From the NCBI GenBank assembly GCA_030374805.1, contig JARGSG010000209.1, forward strand, positions 682,001 to 746,000: 64,000 bases of DNA, given 5' to 3'. Below are positions 33,201 through 44,900 of the stretch, piece after piece; position 1 is the stretch's first letter; the number at the start of each line of letters is the position of its first letter. Source of the DNA: Gracilaria gracilis. Taxonomy: Eukaryota > Rhodophyta > Florideophyceae > Gracilariales > Gracilariaceae. A model generated the notes under the pieces. That model was not told where the DNA came from. It saw nothing but the letters and a program-made list of their open reading frames with translations, and ran no database searches. The position numbers were made by a program, and so were the translations under genes.

Positions 33201-34274
33201 TACGGGCGCCTCACGAATTTATTAACTCATCATCTGCAGTCCAGCGATCTAAGAGCAGACCTATTGTGCTTGTGGCAGACTTACCACTGCAAATCCTACC
33301 ATGGGAGCTGTTCTTCGATCACGTTGTCATTCGATCTCATTGTCTTCTTGACGTAATCCGTGGTCTCCAGGAAGAAGAACCGGTCGTAACATTGTCACAT
33401 TATTATGGAAACGAGGACCGTGCTATTACGGCGGGTCGAAAACTAGTTCGATTCATTAGCTTCGGATCCTCCAGGGGGGATTTACTGGATCTTGAGAATA
33501 CTGAAGAATTGAGGAGACAACAACTTGCCTTCCAAAGCCTCCTTCGTTTGAATCACATGGACCCCACAAATCTTTTCTCTTTCCTTGACCTAGGTGGATT
33601 CCTGGATCTGACCGCTCTGAGCGCTGTCGCACGACCCACAGGACCACTGTCTTCTACTTTTGTCACAGTCATGGAAGGGTGTTAAACTTCTTGGGCTTCG
33701 CATACCAGCAAATATCGGCCGGAGGAACTACCCACACGTTGACTTCCTTATAGTCACTGGATTGGGTAGTACAACAACCGCCGATCTCAAAGAAGCAGCC
33801 ATGGTATTGCTGACAAATCTGAACGACAACCTTTCCTCCAAAAGAGATTTGGATCCTTTCATTTCGGTGTTTATGTTCTCGTACGCGGACCTTGTGAACT
33901 CGAGTGACTAGGTTTTCGGGTTGAGGCAAATGGTTCCTTATGGTATACTAATGTTCACACCAGCAATTCACATGAAGGTTTTAGCTCGCCACCTAGAAGG
34001 TGACGAACTTAACGCCGAACTAGCTCGCGCTTCCAACAGCATTCATAACATTGTGCCTCCCGACGTAATAGCTTCAGCGCGGGCATTGATAGAATACGTA
34101 TCTCGATTTTCGCGAGAGAAGCGTATTCCTATCGTTGTGTTTTTGGGTCAGGCTCTGGTTGATGTATTCCCAAGAAAGCGGGTGAAACCAGAGGAAGATG
34201 ATGCGCCATCAAAACCAGCTGAACGTATTGCTAAACTCACTGGGGGAGCACGTGTAGATAAATATCTCGCTTAA
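30240..34274 (+). pseudogene. Separase/CHAT-like protein gene, degraded or intron-split
   Basis: A 420-codon frame (30714-31976) is helical and TPR-like (LGRLHYLRGKVHYEMSCPST, ITPFEAASKYYEAVGNEIGS). Further frames at 32239-32646, 32585-32791 and 32819-33685 lead to RSKSRPIVLVADLPLQILPW followed by ELFFDHVVIRSHCLLDVIRG. That matches the pattern before the catalytic domain of separase (peptidase C50) or CHAT proteases ('vvLv.d..lq.lPWE..p'). After this come NYPHVDFLIVTGLGSTTTAD and PYGILMFTPAIHMKVLARHL up to 34274. I do not see the expected His-Gly and Cys of the active site, so activity is doubtful. Five or more frame changes occur; some may be short introns. The region 30240-30713 may be its N-terminus or unrelated. 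Separase cleaves cohesin; calling this gene separase is an inference from a short motif. Confidence 0.38.
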
Positions 34275-34389
34275 CTTTTTTCTGCGACCTTGTGTATGGA
34301 AGTCGCAATTGTAAATCTTTGATAAGCCGGTGTATCCAAGCCTCTGTGCGTACTAAAATAATTTCTTCGACAGCCTGTTTGTCCATTTG

Positions 34390-35621
34390 GCGGACTCATG
34401 CGGCGCTCTGTCGTTTTGTCTAGACTCGGTGCTGTACGAAAAACGAGTCCGCACTTCCAGGTCATCGCTGATTTCCCTTCTCCTCAGCAGCCTTGCGTCC
34501 CACATCTGGGCTCACTTGGGGCGAATTGGTTTTGTCAGCTTGGCTTCGTTTCAAGTTATCTGCCCCACCTCCAAACGTTTCTTCTTCGGAAACCATTACA
34601 GCTCCCTGCCGTACTGCCGAGGCTTTCACTCCCAAAGAAATGGAGGTCTCCGTTCCACAGGAACCTCCGGAACCAAACCGAATTGAGTCGAGTTCTAAAC
34701 CTCCGTCACCCTCTCCCCCACCCTTTGAAACCTCATTTGGAAAGGACTCTACTCCTCCACCTTCCGAAGAGTCGCTCGGCGCTCTTCAAATGGATTATCT
34801 TACCGTCTGTGTTGCTTCCGTAGCCTCCAACCTTGGTCACCGTGAGGCAGGCGAGCTCATTGGTCTTCTTCGGAACCCCCGCTTCTCGCAGAAGAGCTTC
34901 AACATAACCATCAACAGTTCCAAGCGCTGCACGGAAGTCAAGAACTCTATCTTCGAACGATATGCTTCCAACGATGGATTCAAACGAACCTCTATCTGCG
35001 CACAAAGATGTAAGTTCCGCGAAACCCTCTACATGTGAGACACAATTGAGATCCTCCTCAAGCCGCTTCAGTTGGCTAAGAGCGAAAACATCTTCTTCCA
35101 TCCTATCCCCCAGACCCACTCCACGAAAATTTCTCATCCAATGTCCGCAACTCTCGAAAGAGACGCCACCTCCAAGCTGAAGGAAGTGTTCATGGGCTCC
35201 TTGGATAATAAAATAGTTTGCCATACTCAAGAAATAAGTTTCAGTGAATCTTTCGTAGGTCTTCTGCAGGTGTATACCGATAAGTCTTCAACAACTCTAA
35301 AGCAAACTTCGGTCACCGCCTATCCCCTTCACCTCGGTTTCCTAAACTTTTCCGACCATCTACGCCGCAAATGTATCCGTGAGGACCTCACGGTAGTTGC
35401 GTACCTCCCTACAGCTCTCGAAGAAGTTTCTTCGCCGCATGCAGATGCCATGCCCTTCGTTTCTAACAAATCTCTCCGCGATGCGAGGATGCAGATTCTG
35501 CATCACTCTCTTTGTCGTATTCTAAAGCCTAATCTAAACCTTGCATTGAAAGTAATTGAGTTCACCGGGAAATACAAAGTTCATCGGGTATGCCATCCAC
35601 TGTTGGCAAGTTACTGCGCAG
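34390..35621 (+). mobile_element. Plavaka-like DNA transposon, copy 3, cut by the right inverted arm
   Basis: The frame 34600-35038 includes LTVCVASVASNLGHREAGEL and IGLLRNPRFSQKSF, matching copy 1. After one stop (TGA at about 35036) the next codons read on in the same region: LLKPLQLAKSENIFFHPIPQ, TAYPLHLGFLNFSDHLRRKC, VVAYLPTALEE and LLASYCAD. At 35622 the sequence jumps into the inverted arm exactly where copies of this family continue with IPE. This is the best preserved copy of the central domain in the window. Confidence 0.65.
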
Positions 35622-35664
35622 ACAACCTGTGTAACTCATTGGAAACTACAAATTGTGCAGCTAC

Positions 35665-36955
35665 ACAACGGGAGTTGCCTATAGACCTCGCAATCACTCC
35701 TCGTCATCAGCGGGATCAAGAGTGAGAGCCCAGTCCCAATTGTACTCCGCATCATAACTGAAATAGAGCTCCTCACCAACTTCTATCTGTCTCTTAGCAG
35801 TAACTAAGAAATGTATACTTCATAAGTTCGGACTTCGAATGTATCACGGATTTGGTCTCACGAATTATCACATTTGGGCTTCGCTTCCTTTCAGACCACG
35901 GCAGTGCTAGGTCCTCATCTCCAGCATGGTATCCAGCATCATTAATATAGCCTGCTATACGAAAAGAAGCGGGGACAATATATACCTCGCTCTCTTTCGT
36001 ATCTAGCTCTTCACCAGACCGGTTCTTCAAGCTTAAGAACTCTCGACCTTCTACAGTCACCATCATCGAGAACAACTTGTATCTCTGAGGGGTAGCGCGA
36101 ATAATTCCCGTTCCGGTCGATCATGATCCACTCCCCGATACGCTTCCTCTCCATCTCATACAGACAATTGTGCGTGCATATAGTTTCTATATCATTCAGA
36201 AACTCTGCAGCCAAAAGTCGGAGATTTCCATCCAGTTAATTATCGAGAGATTGTGGAAACCCTCCGATGTCTGGTTGGGGAAGTACACCCCTCTCTATAC
36301 GCGTACTTTGCGATGGAGGAGCGTATCCATCTTCTCGAGATTTAAGAACCTGGTACGTTAGCGACTGCAAGTCCATAAATATATAAGGACCGAGCATATC
36401 GTCAGCATTAGGATACACGATGAACCTCGCCAAGATATCCCAGGCATAAACAACATCAAAAACTGCGAACACGAGTCGATCACAATTGTTCTTCTCCAAG
36501 GACGTCAAGCTTGGTATGTACGGAGCGACTTCGTTTCCCTCCAAAGCACGTCTCCTTTTCAATGGACTTCTCGAAAGGACAGCAGAATTTGCGGAGATTC
36601 TCCTTTCTTCCTTCTCATTAATGATATGTCCTAGCATTCACATAAAGAGAACAGCCTCGAAACGAGTCGCCAGTCGCTCCATCTGAAACTCTTTACCCTT
36701 CATAATAGAGAATAAATTATTTTTCAGGCTTCTCAGCGGAAGGAACACACCTTTTTCGAGTAGAAGAACGAACAGATCCCTTGGACGTTGGTCTTCGTCA
36801 TCGTCCGTACGATCCATGTGACTGCAACGATTGTATTGCTGTTGAATTGGACTCTTCCCTACCACACTGGCCCGTAGTTGATGTATGACCAGATTATGGA
36901 GATTCTCCGTACAAGTGGTCTCCTGAAACATTAACCACGCTTCTGGTACATCGAT
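35665..36955 (-). pseudogene. SET-domain protein gene, broken (right copy)
   Basis: Minus-strand counterpart of the left SET pseudogene. From the start it reads SYIDVPEAWLMFQETTC, LATRFEAVLFM then a stop, and MLGHIINEKEERRISANSAV, CDRLVFAVFDVVYAWDILAR, EFLNDIETICTHNCLYEMER, and finally the decayed SET end. The stop after VLFM is absent from the left copy, and the left copy's TGA is CGA here. The two copies therefore broke separately. The end (about 35665-36000) is more decayed than on the left. Confidence 0.66.
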
Positions 36956-36965
36956 GTAGCTCTCG

Positions 36966-38757
36966 GCGGACCCGGGTGTCGTGGCGCTTCATCGGTGCAC
37001 CGGTAAAGCGCCAAGCCACCTTGGTCCGCTGTCCCAACGCGCTGTTTGTGGCAAACCTGTGTCAATGGAATACGTGGCACCACCGACGCGCCGTTGCCAG
37101 CAAGCTTGGGCCCCGTGGCACTTCATCGGTGCATCGATGAAGCGCCATGCTCACCCAATCCGCTGTACCAATACTTTTTCTATTTTCAAGTCATTAAAAC
37201 AAAAGGGTGCGACAGCGGAGGGAGGTGTCGTGGCGCTCCACCGATGCTGTTCAGAGGACCGGGCTTTTTAATGAGGTGAAAAAAAAAATATTTCGGACAG
37301 CGGACCAGGATGGCGTGGCGCTTCATCAATGCACCGATGAAGCGCCACGACACCCGGGCTTGCTTTCATCGGCGCGCTGGTGGTGCCACGTATGCCACTA
37401 CCACACGTCTGCCACATACGGGGCGTTGGGACAGCGAACCAAGGTGGCTTGGCGCTTCATCGGTGCAGCGATGAAGCGCCACGACACACGGGTCCGCTGT
37501 CCCTGGCTGTCGATTTTATTAATTGGAAGTACATAATCTTTTTGGGACAGTCGTCAGGGGTGGCGTGGCGCTCCAAACAGCACAGCGATGAAGCGCAATG
37601 AGACCCCAGTCTACTGTCCTACTTTTCCTTATTAGTAACATCGCATATATCTCCACATTTATTTAGTTCCATGTCTCTCGCGTCTTCAAGCTTTCCTTAA
37701 CATCTCTTTGACGCATCACCTGCCATAGATGAAGTACCGCTTTCTCTTGATCCCCTCTCCGCGCGCCATGAAAGATAAAGCTGGAGTTCTTGTAGGTCTG
37801 CTTTGTCGGTCTGTCGACCAGGGAACCCGTTCTGCGACCCGCTACTGTGCATTCACGCGGTAGACGGTAGACCGAGGTGAATTGTGGTTCATGGATGCAA
37901 CGATGAAGCGCCATTGCACTCCTGGCCATTGCAAAGTCGTCATGTTTTCCGAAGAATGTAATACGAACCTTCCCCTAAAGGAATGAAACTTTTGCTCTTC
38001 CACCAAGATATTGGTCTCTCTAAAATCCAAGTAATAACATAAATATATATAGCAATAGAGTTGTTTCAATTCTACACTAACTTCACAGGGGCCACTGTGT
38101 GGCGCGGACACCGTCCGCTGGATACATATCGCTGTATAGCCGTAGGCGAAACACGCGCATCTCTACAGACTACTGTCACGCACGAATGCTCTTGCGCAAA
38201 CATCATTAAAGTCATTCCTTTACAGAATAGGCTCAAATGAAGGTAAATCCTTCTTCACGGGGACTTTGAGCCTACTAAGACAATTATGGGGCTGCATTTT
38301 ATAGTCAGGTTAGTATAGGTAGCATTGCTGCGGATGCTCTGGAAACAGCCTAAATTAGTGTGTTAGGGTGGTTTTCAATCCCTCCAAACGCATCCAGGGC
38401 CGTTGGTCTAGACCACCCCCCGGACAGCAGACCCGGGTGTTGCGGCGCTTCATCGGTGCACCGATGAAGCGCCACTGCACATCGGTCCGCTGTTCAAAAA
38501 ATTAGAATTTTTTTTGCCCGGCCGCCCGGTCGGTCCCGAATGTCTGTATCCGGGGCATACGTGCTACTACTACTGGATATCGCGTTTGCAGAAGCATCGT
38601 AGCCATGTACAACTAACTCCCGTTCGGGTCTGTTTCAGAGCCCCCTGTACTACATTCTTCAGTAGCTTACGCAGGTCTGTTGTCCTCACTACGGCCCGGG
38701 CGTCATGGCGCTTCATAGGTGCACTAATGAAGCGCCACGACACCTGGGTCTGCTGTC
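36966..38757. repeat. Array of about nine 75-bp hairpins (right arm)
   Basis: Same palindromic unit as the left array, in matching order. Units lie near 36966-37035, 37092-37162, 37211-37262 (half), 37297-37372, 37430-37503, 37547-37620, 37885-37925 (decayed), 38424-38493 and 38692-38757. Because both arms have the same set, the array predates the duplication. Confidence 0.78.
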
Positions 38758-39071
38758 AACGGCGCGCTGGTGGTTTCAAGTATGCAACCACCCGTTTTTT
38801 TCTTTTCTCAGAAGCAAGTGAGGGTATGGCGGAAGAAGAACACGTCGCCGGTCAAGACGGAGTGACTGGAGAGGATGAGCGAGTGTCAGAGGAGACAGTG
38901 TGGGGATTAAATAGTGGAGTGCTGGCGAGGCGTACAGTACAGTGACGGTTTTGGCGCCAAACTGGTCAGAACAGAAAGGGGTAAGTTATGGTTTCAGATA
39001 TAGGCCGTGCGCATAGGCAGTGGCACGGAAAACGAGGACGGCGTCGATTGCACCGTATGGCACCGAATTCT

Positions 39072-39473
39072 ACATATATCTTCTACACGGAATCAATTGT
39101 TACCTGTACGTGAAGGCCACTACAGTGGTTCCTGTGCACTGTAGTGCACCATTGAATCAAGCACATGAAGGACGTATGTATGAAATTGGCCCCGCCCGTA
39201 GACAACCATTGAATCCGAAGTTTATTTCAATATTTTGTTGCCACGTGGGTGGTCGATGGAGTGCTGGCTGAAATGACTGGATTCAAATGTCTGGCTTCCA
39301 GAAATCCAGAACCATGTACTCTAGAATGCTTCGAAGTTTTTACTTATTAAACGGAGACTACTGCTGTCTAGAAGGATTCAAAGGGTTCTTCCTCTAGAAT
39401 GGGGTGCCTCCCGTACAGAAGGAAGTGTAACCGACATTTCTTGCATGAAATGAGATATGAAGCAAAGGCGGCA
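39072..39473. other. Unassigned spacer
   Basis: No feature is recognised apart from a small inverted repeat around 39117-39152 (CCACTACAGTGG, then GTGCACTGTAGTGCAC). Confidence 0.35.
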
Positions 39474-40650
39474 TCAGTTGCTTGTCTTTGTCTTCTCCAA
39501 ATGAGGTGCATGTTTCTGACACCACCAAGAGCCGAGGGCAATGAGATTAGGCATTTCACCAGAGGTCTTTGTCATCCAATTACCAAACAATAGTTCTTGC
39601 TGCGAAAGTATTTCTCTACCAGACGCACCAGAGCTTCCATCCAAGCTATGAAACTTCTGTGAAAACTCGTCATCGAAGAGCTCCGACACTACATTCTTTC
39701 GATCGTTTGCGCTTCTTCGCCACAGAAACCATCCCAAATCTCGAAGCGAAACCAATGTACAAGTAGGACCGTATCCCATCTCTTCAGTGTGCACCTTTTG
39801 GCCTTTGATGTATGCCATTCCACATTTGAGGCACAGTCCTCTCGCGAACTTGGTGTTGTTTCCACAGTTTGCACACATTATGACCCATCGAGTAGCATCG
39901 ATAACATCTCCGTTGCTTCCAATGACAAAAGTGGCCCTCAACCGTCTGAACCCTCCCATACAACACAAAGCACGCCATACAATCGTGTTGGAACTCCTTG
40001 ACAACGGACTCGCATGTTTCCACAGATTCTCTCAAGGTAGACGTATTGGGTGTGAGTTGTGATTGAGGGGTATAGAAAGGATTAACTTGAGATTGGGAAT
40101 GGGGGTTTTCAACCCCCATTGTAGTATTAAGAATTTGAGGGATGTCCAAGTCCTCGGTAACGAATTCATTCTCTAAAAATATCTTGCGGTTATCAGACAG
40201 TGCGAGTGACCATCTGGAAATGTCCCTACCATCAGTGACAGACCTCGGAGTAAAGCATCGGTTGCATATATCGAAATTAACTGAATCGCAGGTAAACATG
40301 CAGCAGCCTGGCTGAGCTTCATCCATACCACCGTATAACCAGTTCTCCCGACAAAGAACATTATTCTCCAACCACTGTCGCATCTGAACCCAATCTTCTA
40401 ATTTTTGGAAACTTCTAGCCGTCTTCGTATCGTTTTCGTCGAGTTCTAGAAGTCTCTCATGATTATCTGCAAAAGCTTTTGAATATACGACCAGACATCT
40501 TCCGATCTGACCATCTCTTCCTGCTCTACCGGCCTCTTGTGCGTAATCTACTAATGATCCGGAACCTCCGACGTGTATCACGAGTCTTACGTTCGGAACA
40601 TCAAGCCCTGCTCCGAAGGCGCATGTGCATACCATGACAATAATCGAAAA
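39474..40650 (-). pseudogene. RecQ-family DNA helicase, C-terminal half
   Basis: Helicase motif V (CAFGAGLDVPNVRLVIHVGG) and motif VI (YAQEAGRAGRDGQIGRCLVV) begin the preserved part at about 40640. They are followed by WLYGGMDEAQPGCCMF, FDICNRCFTPR (a zinc-binding region as in RecQ-CT), and a long C-terminal part. Near 39950-39975 the frame changes once, and the second piece carries a zinc-ribbon motif (IMCANCGNNTKFARGLCLKC). The Cys-containing tail after motif VI resembles the telomere-linked RecQ helicases of fungi more than house-keeping RecQ; this is an impression, not an alignment. The N-terminal ATP-binding half is missing, and the sequence breaks at about 40650, just before the minisatellite. 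Confidence 0.72.
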
Positions 40651-40699
40651 AGATTTTCGTTCCTTGTTACTGTTGGAGTCACTAGGGTTATCGCGTCTA

Positions 40700-41340
40700 T
40701 ATTAATTATATATTAGCGGTTTAATGCATTAAGCAAACGCGCTGGTTTTGGGGTGCAAAGTGGTTTTATAGGTTTATAATATATTTATAACGCGCGGGAT
40801 TTACGGTTTTGGCATCGTAAAGGGTTTTACGGATTTAGGGATTAGCGGTTTCAAAGGATTAGCAGATTAGCAAAATTAGTGGTTTCAAAGGTTTTGCGGT
40901 TTCAAAGGTTTAGCAGATTAGCCAATTAGCAATTTCAAAGGTTCAGCAGGTTACCAGATTAGCACACTAAAAAGTTTTAGCTGTTTCATTAATTTGAAGG
41001 ATTAGCACAATATATGGTTTAATGGTTTGGCAATTAGTGGGGTTTAGCGAATCTAGCAATATTTTGATATTTAGGGATTGTAGAGTTTAGCGTCTTAGCA
41101 GTATACCAGGATTATGGAGTTGTGAATGTTACTGGATAAGAAAATTTATTGTAGTTCAGGTTTAGTCAGTCGTCAAGTTTTGCCGTTTTTAGCAGAATGG
41201 TAGAATTACGAATTTGCGGATTAGCGAATATGCCGTTGTTCAAGTGTTAGCTGTTCAAATGAGTTGCTGGTTTAAGTGGTTCGGTGATATGGCAGTATTC
41301 GTGTATTAATGGATTAGCAGCTTTGGATGGGGTTTAGCTG
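40700..41340. repeat. Degenerate telomere-like minisatellite
   Basis: A run of imperfect units built from TTTAG[CG]GGTTT, GATTAGC and TTTCAAAGG (for example GGATTAGCAGATTAGC near 40857, GTGGGGTTTAGCG near 41037 and TTTAGGGATTAGCGG near 40838). T/G-rich strand bias and the TTAG core are like decayed telomere repeats. It lies between the broken end of the RecQ gene and the recombinase promoter. Confidence 0.55.
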
Positions 41341-41624
41341 TTGGGACAGCGCAGGGCGTATCTCTTGACATGTTGTCAAAACGTAATGCGCATGCGTGGC
41401 ACGTATACACCCCACACGTTGCGTGCGGTTGCGCACATGCGCGCGAAGGGTAGGGTTCCGCGTATATATCCCACAACTGCGGCAGTATGTGCGAGGATGT
41501 TTACCGCGTGCAGAATCTGCGCACTGCTGGAGCGGGAGATACGTGAAAACGTCCGCTTGCGGCCACAAAAAGGTCTCTGTTGCAATCGGGTATACAGGCG
41601 CGTGTGCTTTGGAACGGAGGGCTG

Positions 41625-41640
41625 GGGTATATATACCGGT
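41625..41640 (+). promoter_or_regulatory. TATA box of the tyrosine recombinase gene
   Basis: GGGGTATATATACCGG is a near-perfect palindromic TATA box, about 340 bp before the start codon. The preceding 280 bp are GC-rich with short inverted words such as TTGCGTGCGGTTGCGCACATGC. Confidence 0.6.
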
Positions 41641-41977
41641 TGGGGGAGAGGATACAGCCTTTCTTCAGCGCTGGCAGCGCATAAAAAGCAGCCCCCCCAC
41701 CGCCACCGCCACAGTCACGACCGCAGCACCAGCTGGCCATCGCTTCTCCCGCGTGCACGCCGTTTCGGAACGGTTTTGTGCGCTTTTGTTGCGGTTTACG
41801 GGCAATTCAGCCGTTTTATTGCGATAGCGGGCGTCGCATTTTCAGTCAGCACGCACGTTCGATTCTTGAGAAAACCCCAGCGGAGCGGCTGAGTGCGGTA
41901 CGGACCATTACGCACTTGCGTGGTTGCGTTGGGTCTGTGTGTTCTCTGTGAGGAAATTCGACTTCGCCGCGAAGAGA

Positions 41978-44900
41978 ATGTACGGCAAGAGGCGGAATGC
42001 CATGAAAGTGAGGGGAGTGCCAAGTGGGATACCGGTGCGGTCCGTCTCCTCGTCTGTGCCTCGGCGGGCGCCCATACCTGTGAAACCCGTGCGAGTAAGA
42101 ATTCACCCTCAACGAACCGTGCGGGGAAATAGAATGGGCTGGCGGACGGAAGCTAGCGATCAGTTTGGCATGCGACGCCGTCAGAGGTATCGGGAAGGAG
42201 ACGAAAGTAAGAATGAAAACAACGATGAAGACGACGAAATTGACGAAGAAGAAGAGCAGAACATTCCCGGATTGCAGCAGAACGGTGATGATTGTGACGA
42301 GCATGGCCTCAACAGGAATACGATACCACGGAAAAATGAAGCCAGCAGGGAAGGTGTGAGAAGTACAATGAGTGCGATGCAGGAACTGATGCAAACGTAT
42401 CGTGAAAACAACAGCCCCGTTGTCCTTTCTTCTTCTGAAGAGGAAGACGGTAATACGAGTTCTTCATCCTCATCCGTACTGTATGAAGGTAGACGAATGG
42501 AACTCATTCTACCAAAATCGAGAGCAGACATTGACAAGAGCGTTGGGAGGCCAGTATTGAAGGATATTAGCAATCATCCTCCGGAAGCAGCGATGATTTC
42601 GGAATGGAAAGTTGGAGAGGGCGACGATATGTTCGGAAATGGAATTGAGGACAAATTGAATGAGCTGCACCGTGCCTCAGGACGGCAATGGCCCGCCCGT
42701 CGAAGCCGTGAAGATGAACATGATGGTGACCCAAGTGCGAGTGGAAAGAAACGTCTGAAACGAGTGAATCACAGACGCACACTTTCGGGAGGCAGCAGTA
42801 TTCAGGATGTGAGAAACGTCGAAGCCACATCAGCTGAAGATGTTGCAGCGCAGGTGGCTCGCGACGCAGCCGCTCACGAAGGAGTGCAAGCGACAGTTGC
42901 GCAACCCAGCGTTCAGAAACCTGTTGTCGCCATGCGTGGTGTAAACGTGCTCAACAGCCCGCCCCGCCTGAAGAGACCGTTGCACAGTTGTAGTGAGGAC
43001 GATGAACATAATCTGCACAGAGAGTGCAACGAAGAACGAGTTCACGCAACTACCCCTGGCAGTAGTGGTAGCGGAGCCAGAGTGCGTAAGGCTCTTCGTT
43101 TTTCAATCATGGAGGAAGAACTTCATTCCAATGTGTTGAATCGAAAGCGCACGGGTAGCAGTAGCACTCGGGCTGTGGAACCCACCATTCTGGAAATCAT
43201 TCGAGGTAGCAGTGGAAATGACGCCCCGCAAGCAACATTTGCTCAACCGCCACATGGCGGTGTGCGCATGAGACGAGTTAAGCCTGATAAAGTGGATGAG
43301 CATGAGCAAAGGACCTCGCAACAACCACCAGAAGAAGGGCGGCATCCGAAACAGCCAGACCCGGACCCAGGCCACGGTGGCAGTAAACCGAACGAACAGC
43401 ACGATTCTCAGCTCCATGGTGCAGCTGATTACCTCCGAAATCTCGTTTGCCAGCAAGAAGAAGTGCTAAGGGACGCAAACGACGACATATTCGGCAGAGT
43501 TGTGGAGATCTTTGAAGGTCGACACCGTCTTCTTAATAGTGAGCGGAAAAGGCTTTCCACGGGGAGGAGGAAAACGAAGCTTTCAGCGGCGGAGAGAAGA
43601 AAGCAACGCATGGTGGCCAGGGAGCGACGGTTGAGAACGCAGCCCAAGCATATTCAGTGGAGAGAAATGGTTCAAGTAGTACTAGCACGTTTTCCAGAGT
43701 ACTTCACAAGTGACAATGCTGTATTGAAGGATAACAAGAAGTGTGCAAAAGGCGCCATCACTTACCCGGGACTTCGGATCACCGAACACAACTGCGAAGA
43801 TCTGGAGACCATTTACAATACTCGCTTCAAGCCCTCAGTGACGCTTAACGGGTCCGTGTCTGGCAGTTTCTCCACGCTAAAAAGCATCGTGGGACAATTT
43901 ATGCGCTGGTGCATTGCGGCAAACGTCATGAAGCAGTTTGAAGGGTGGAGACCGGGCGCGTTGTTCGAACGAATGGCAAACGTTGATCTCGTCCGTTCGT
44001 TCATCAATTACTTCATTATCACCTCGTCGGCCAACACTGTTGTGAGCAAATGCTATACGCTGTCTATTGTGAGTGACTATGCACAGTTGTACACAAATAG
44101 TATCGAGCAGAAGCAGGAGATGAAACGGGTGCAGTGGTACTTGAACAGCACGTTCAATGCCGGCAAGCGACGCTCCAGGGAAGAGAGGAGGAAACAGCAA
44201 AACGCAGAGGAACGTTTGCAGAAGCAAACGATTGTTTCCGCCGAGCATGTGAAGAAAGGAATATCTCTCGCACGAGCACATTTGGGTGGAATCATTGAAA
44301 CATATCTGGTTAATGTGGAAACAAAGTCAAAGAAGGAAGCGATTGAAAGGCTTGGGAACACGCGAGGGCTCCTCAACAAGTGGTGTATCAACTTCGTCGG
44401 CCTGCTTGCGCTCACGGGTGGTGGTCAGCGGCCACAAGCGTATGCGAGGCTAAAATGTCCCCCGAGGAAGCGTTTAGAAGAGGCGTACGATATCGATATC
44501 GACAGCACTCCCCCGGGTGTCATTGAAGTTCAAACCTTCCGTGAGAAAACCGCACGTGCTTTGGACGTCCCGAATGTCAACTTTCCACGCTTCGTACTGC
44601 AGTATATGACGTTCCATGTTGACGTTGTTTTACCAATCATCAAGAGTAAAACCAATGTGGTTCATTCAAAAACGTTCCGCAAGTACAAGCCGCTGTTGCT
44701 ACACACTGTTTCAGGTAAGTGTTTGAGCTCGCGACACATTTCTTCTTCTATTCGGACATTCATGAAAGGTGTTCATAGGTCGTTGAAGTCTGTCACAGCG
44801 ATGACTTTGCGAACCAGTTTTGCCACTCAGATGTTACATGAGTACAGAAATGGGCAGTACAAGGATAGCCATGGTAACATTCTCAGCGAGGAAAGATTCC

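Larger units (their letters stand above)
35622..39071 (-). repeat. Right arm of the 3.45-kb inverted duplication
   Basis: Reverse-complement counterpart of 7456-10907. It interrupts the Plavaka-like copy 3 at its inner border. At its outer border it ends inside the coiled-coil gene sequence (GTENEDGVDCTVWHR). The left arm continues into that gene and this arm does not, so this arm looks like the derived copy, inserted after duplication. Confidence 0.85.

Noticed and set aside
7456-39071. One giant transposon with 3.45-kb terminal inverted repeats
   Set aside because: The left arm's outer border lies inside a gene that continues outward, while the right arm's inner border cuts a transposon. 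Divergence is about 10%, and no target-site duplication is visible. A segmental duplication explains this better.
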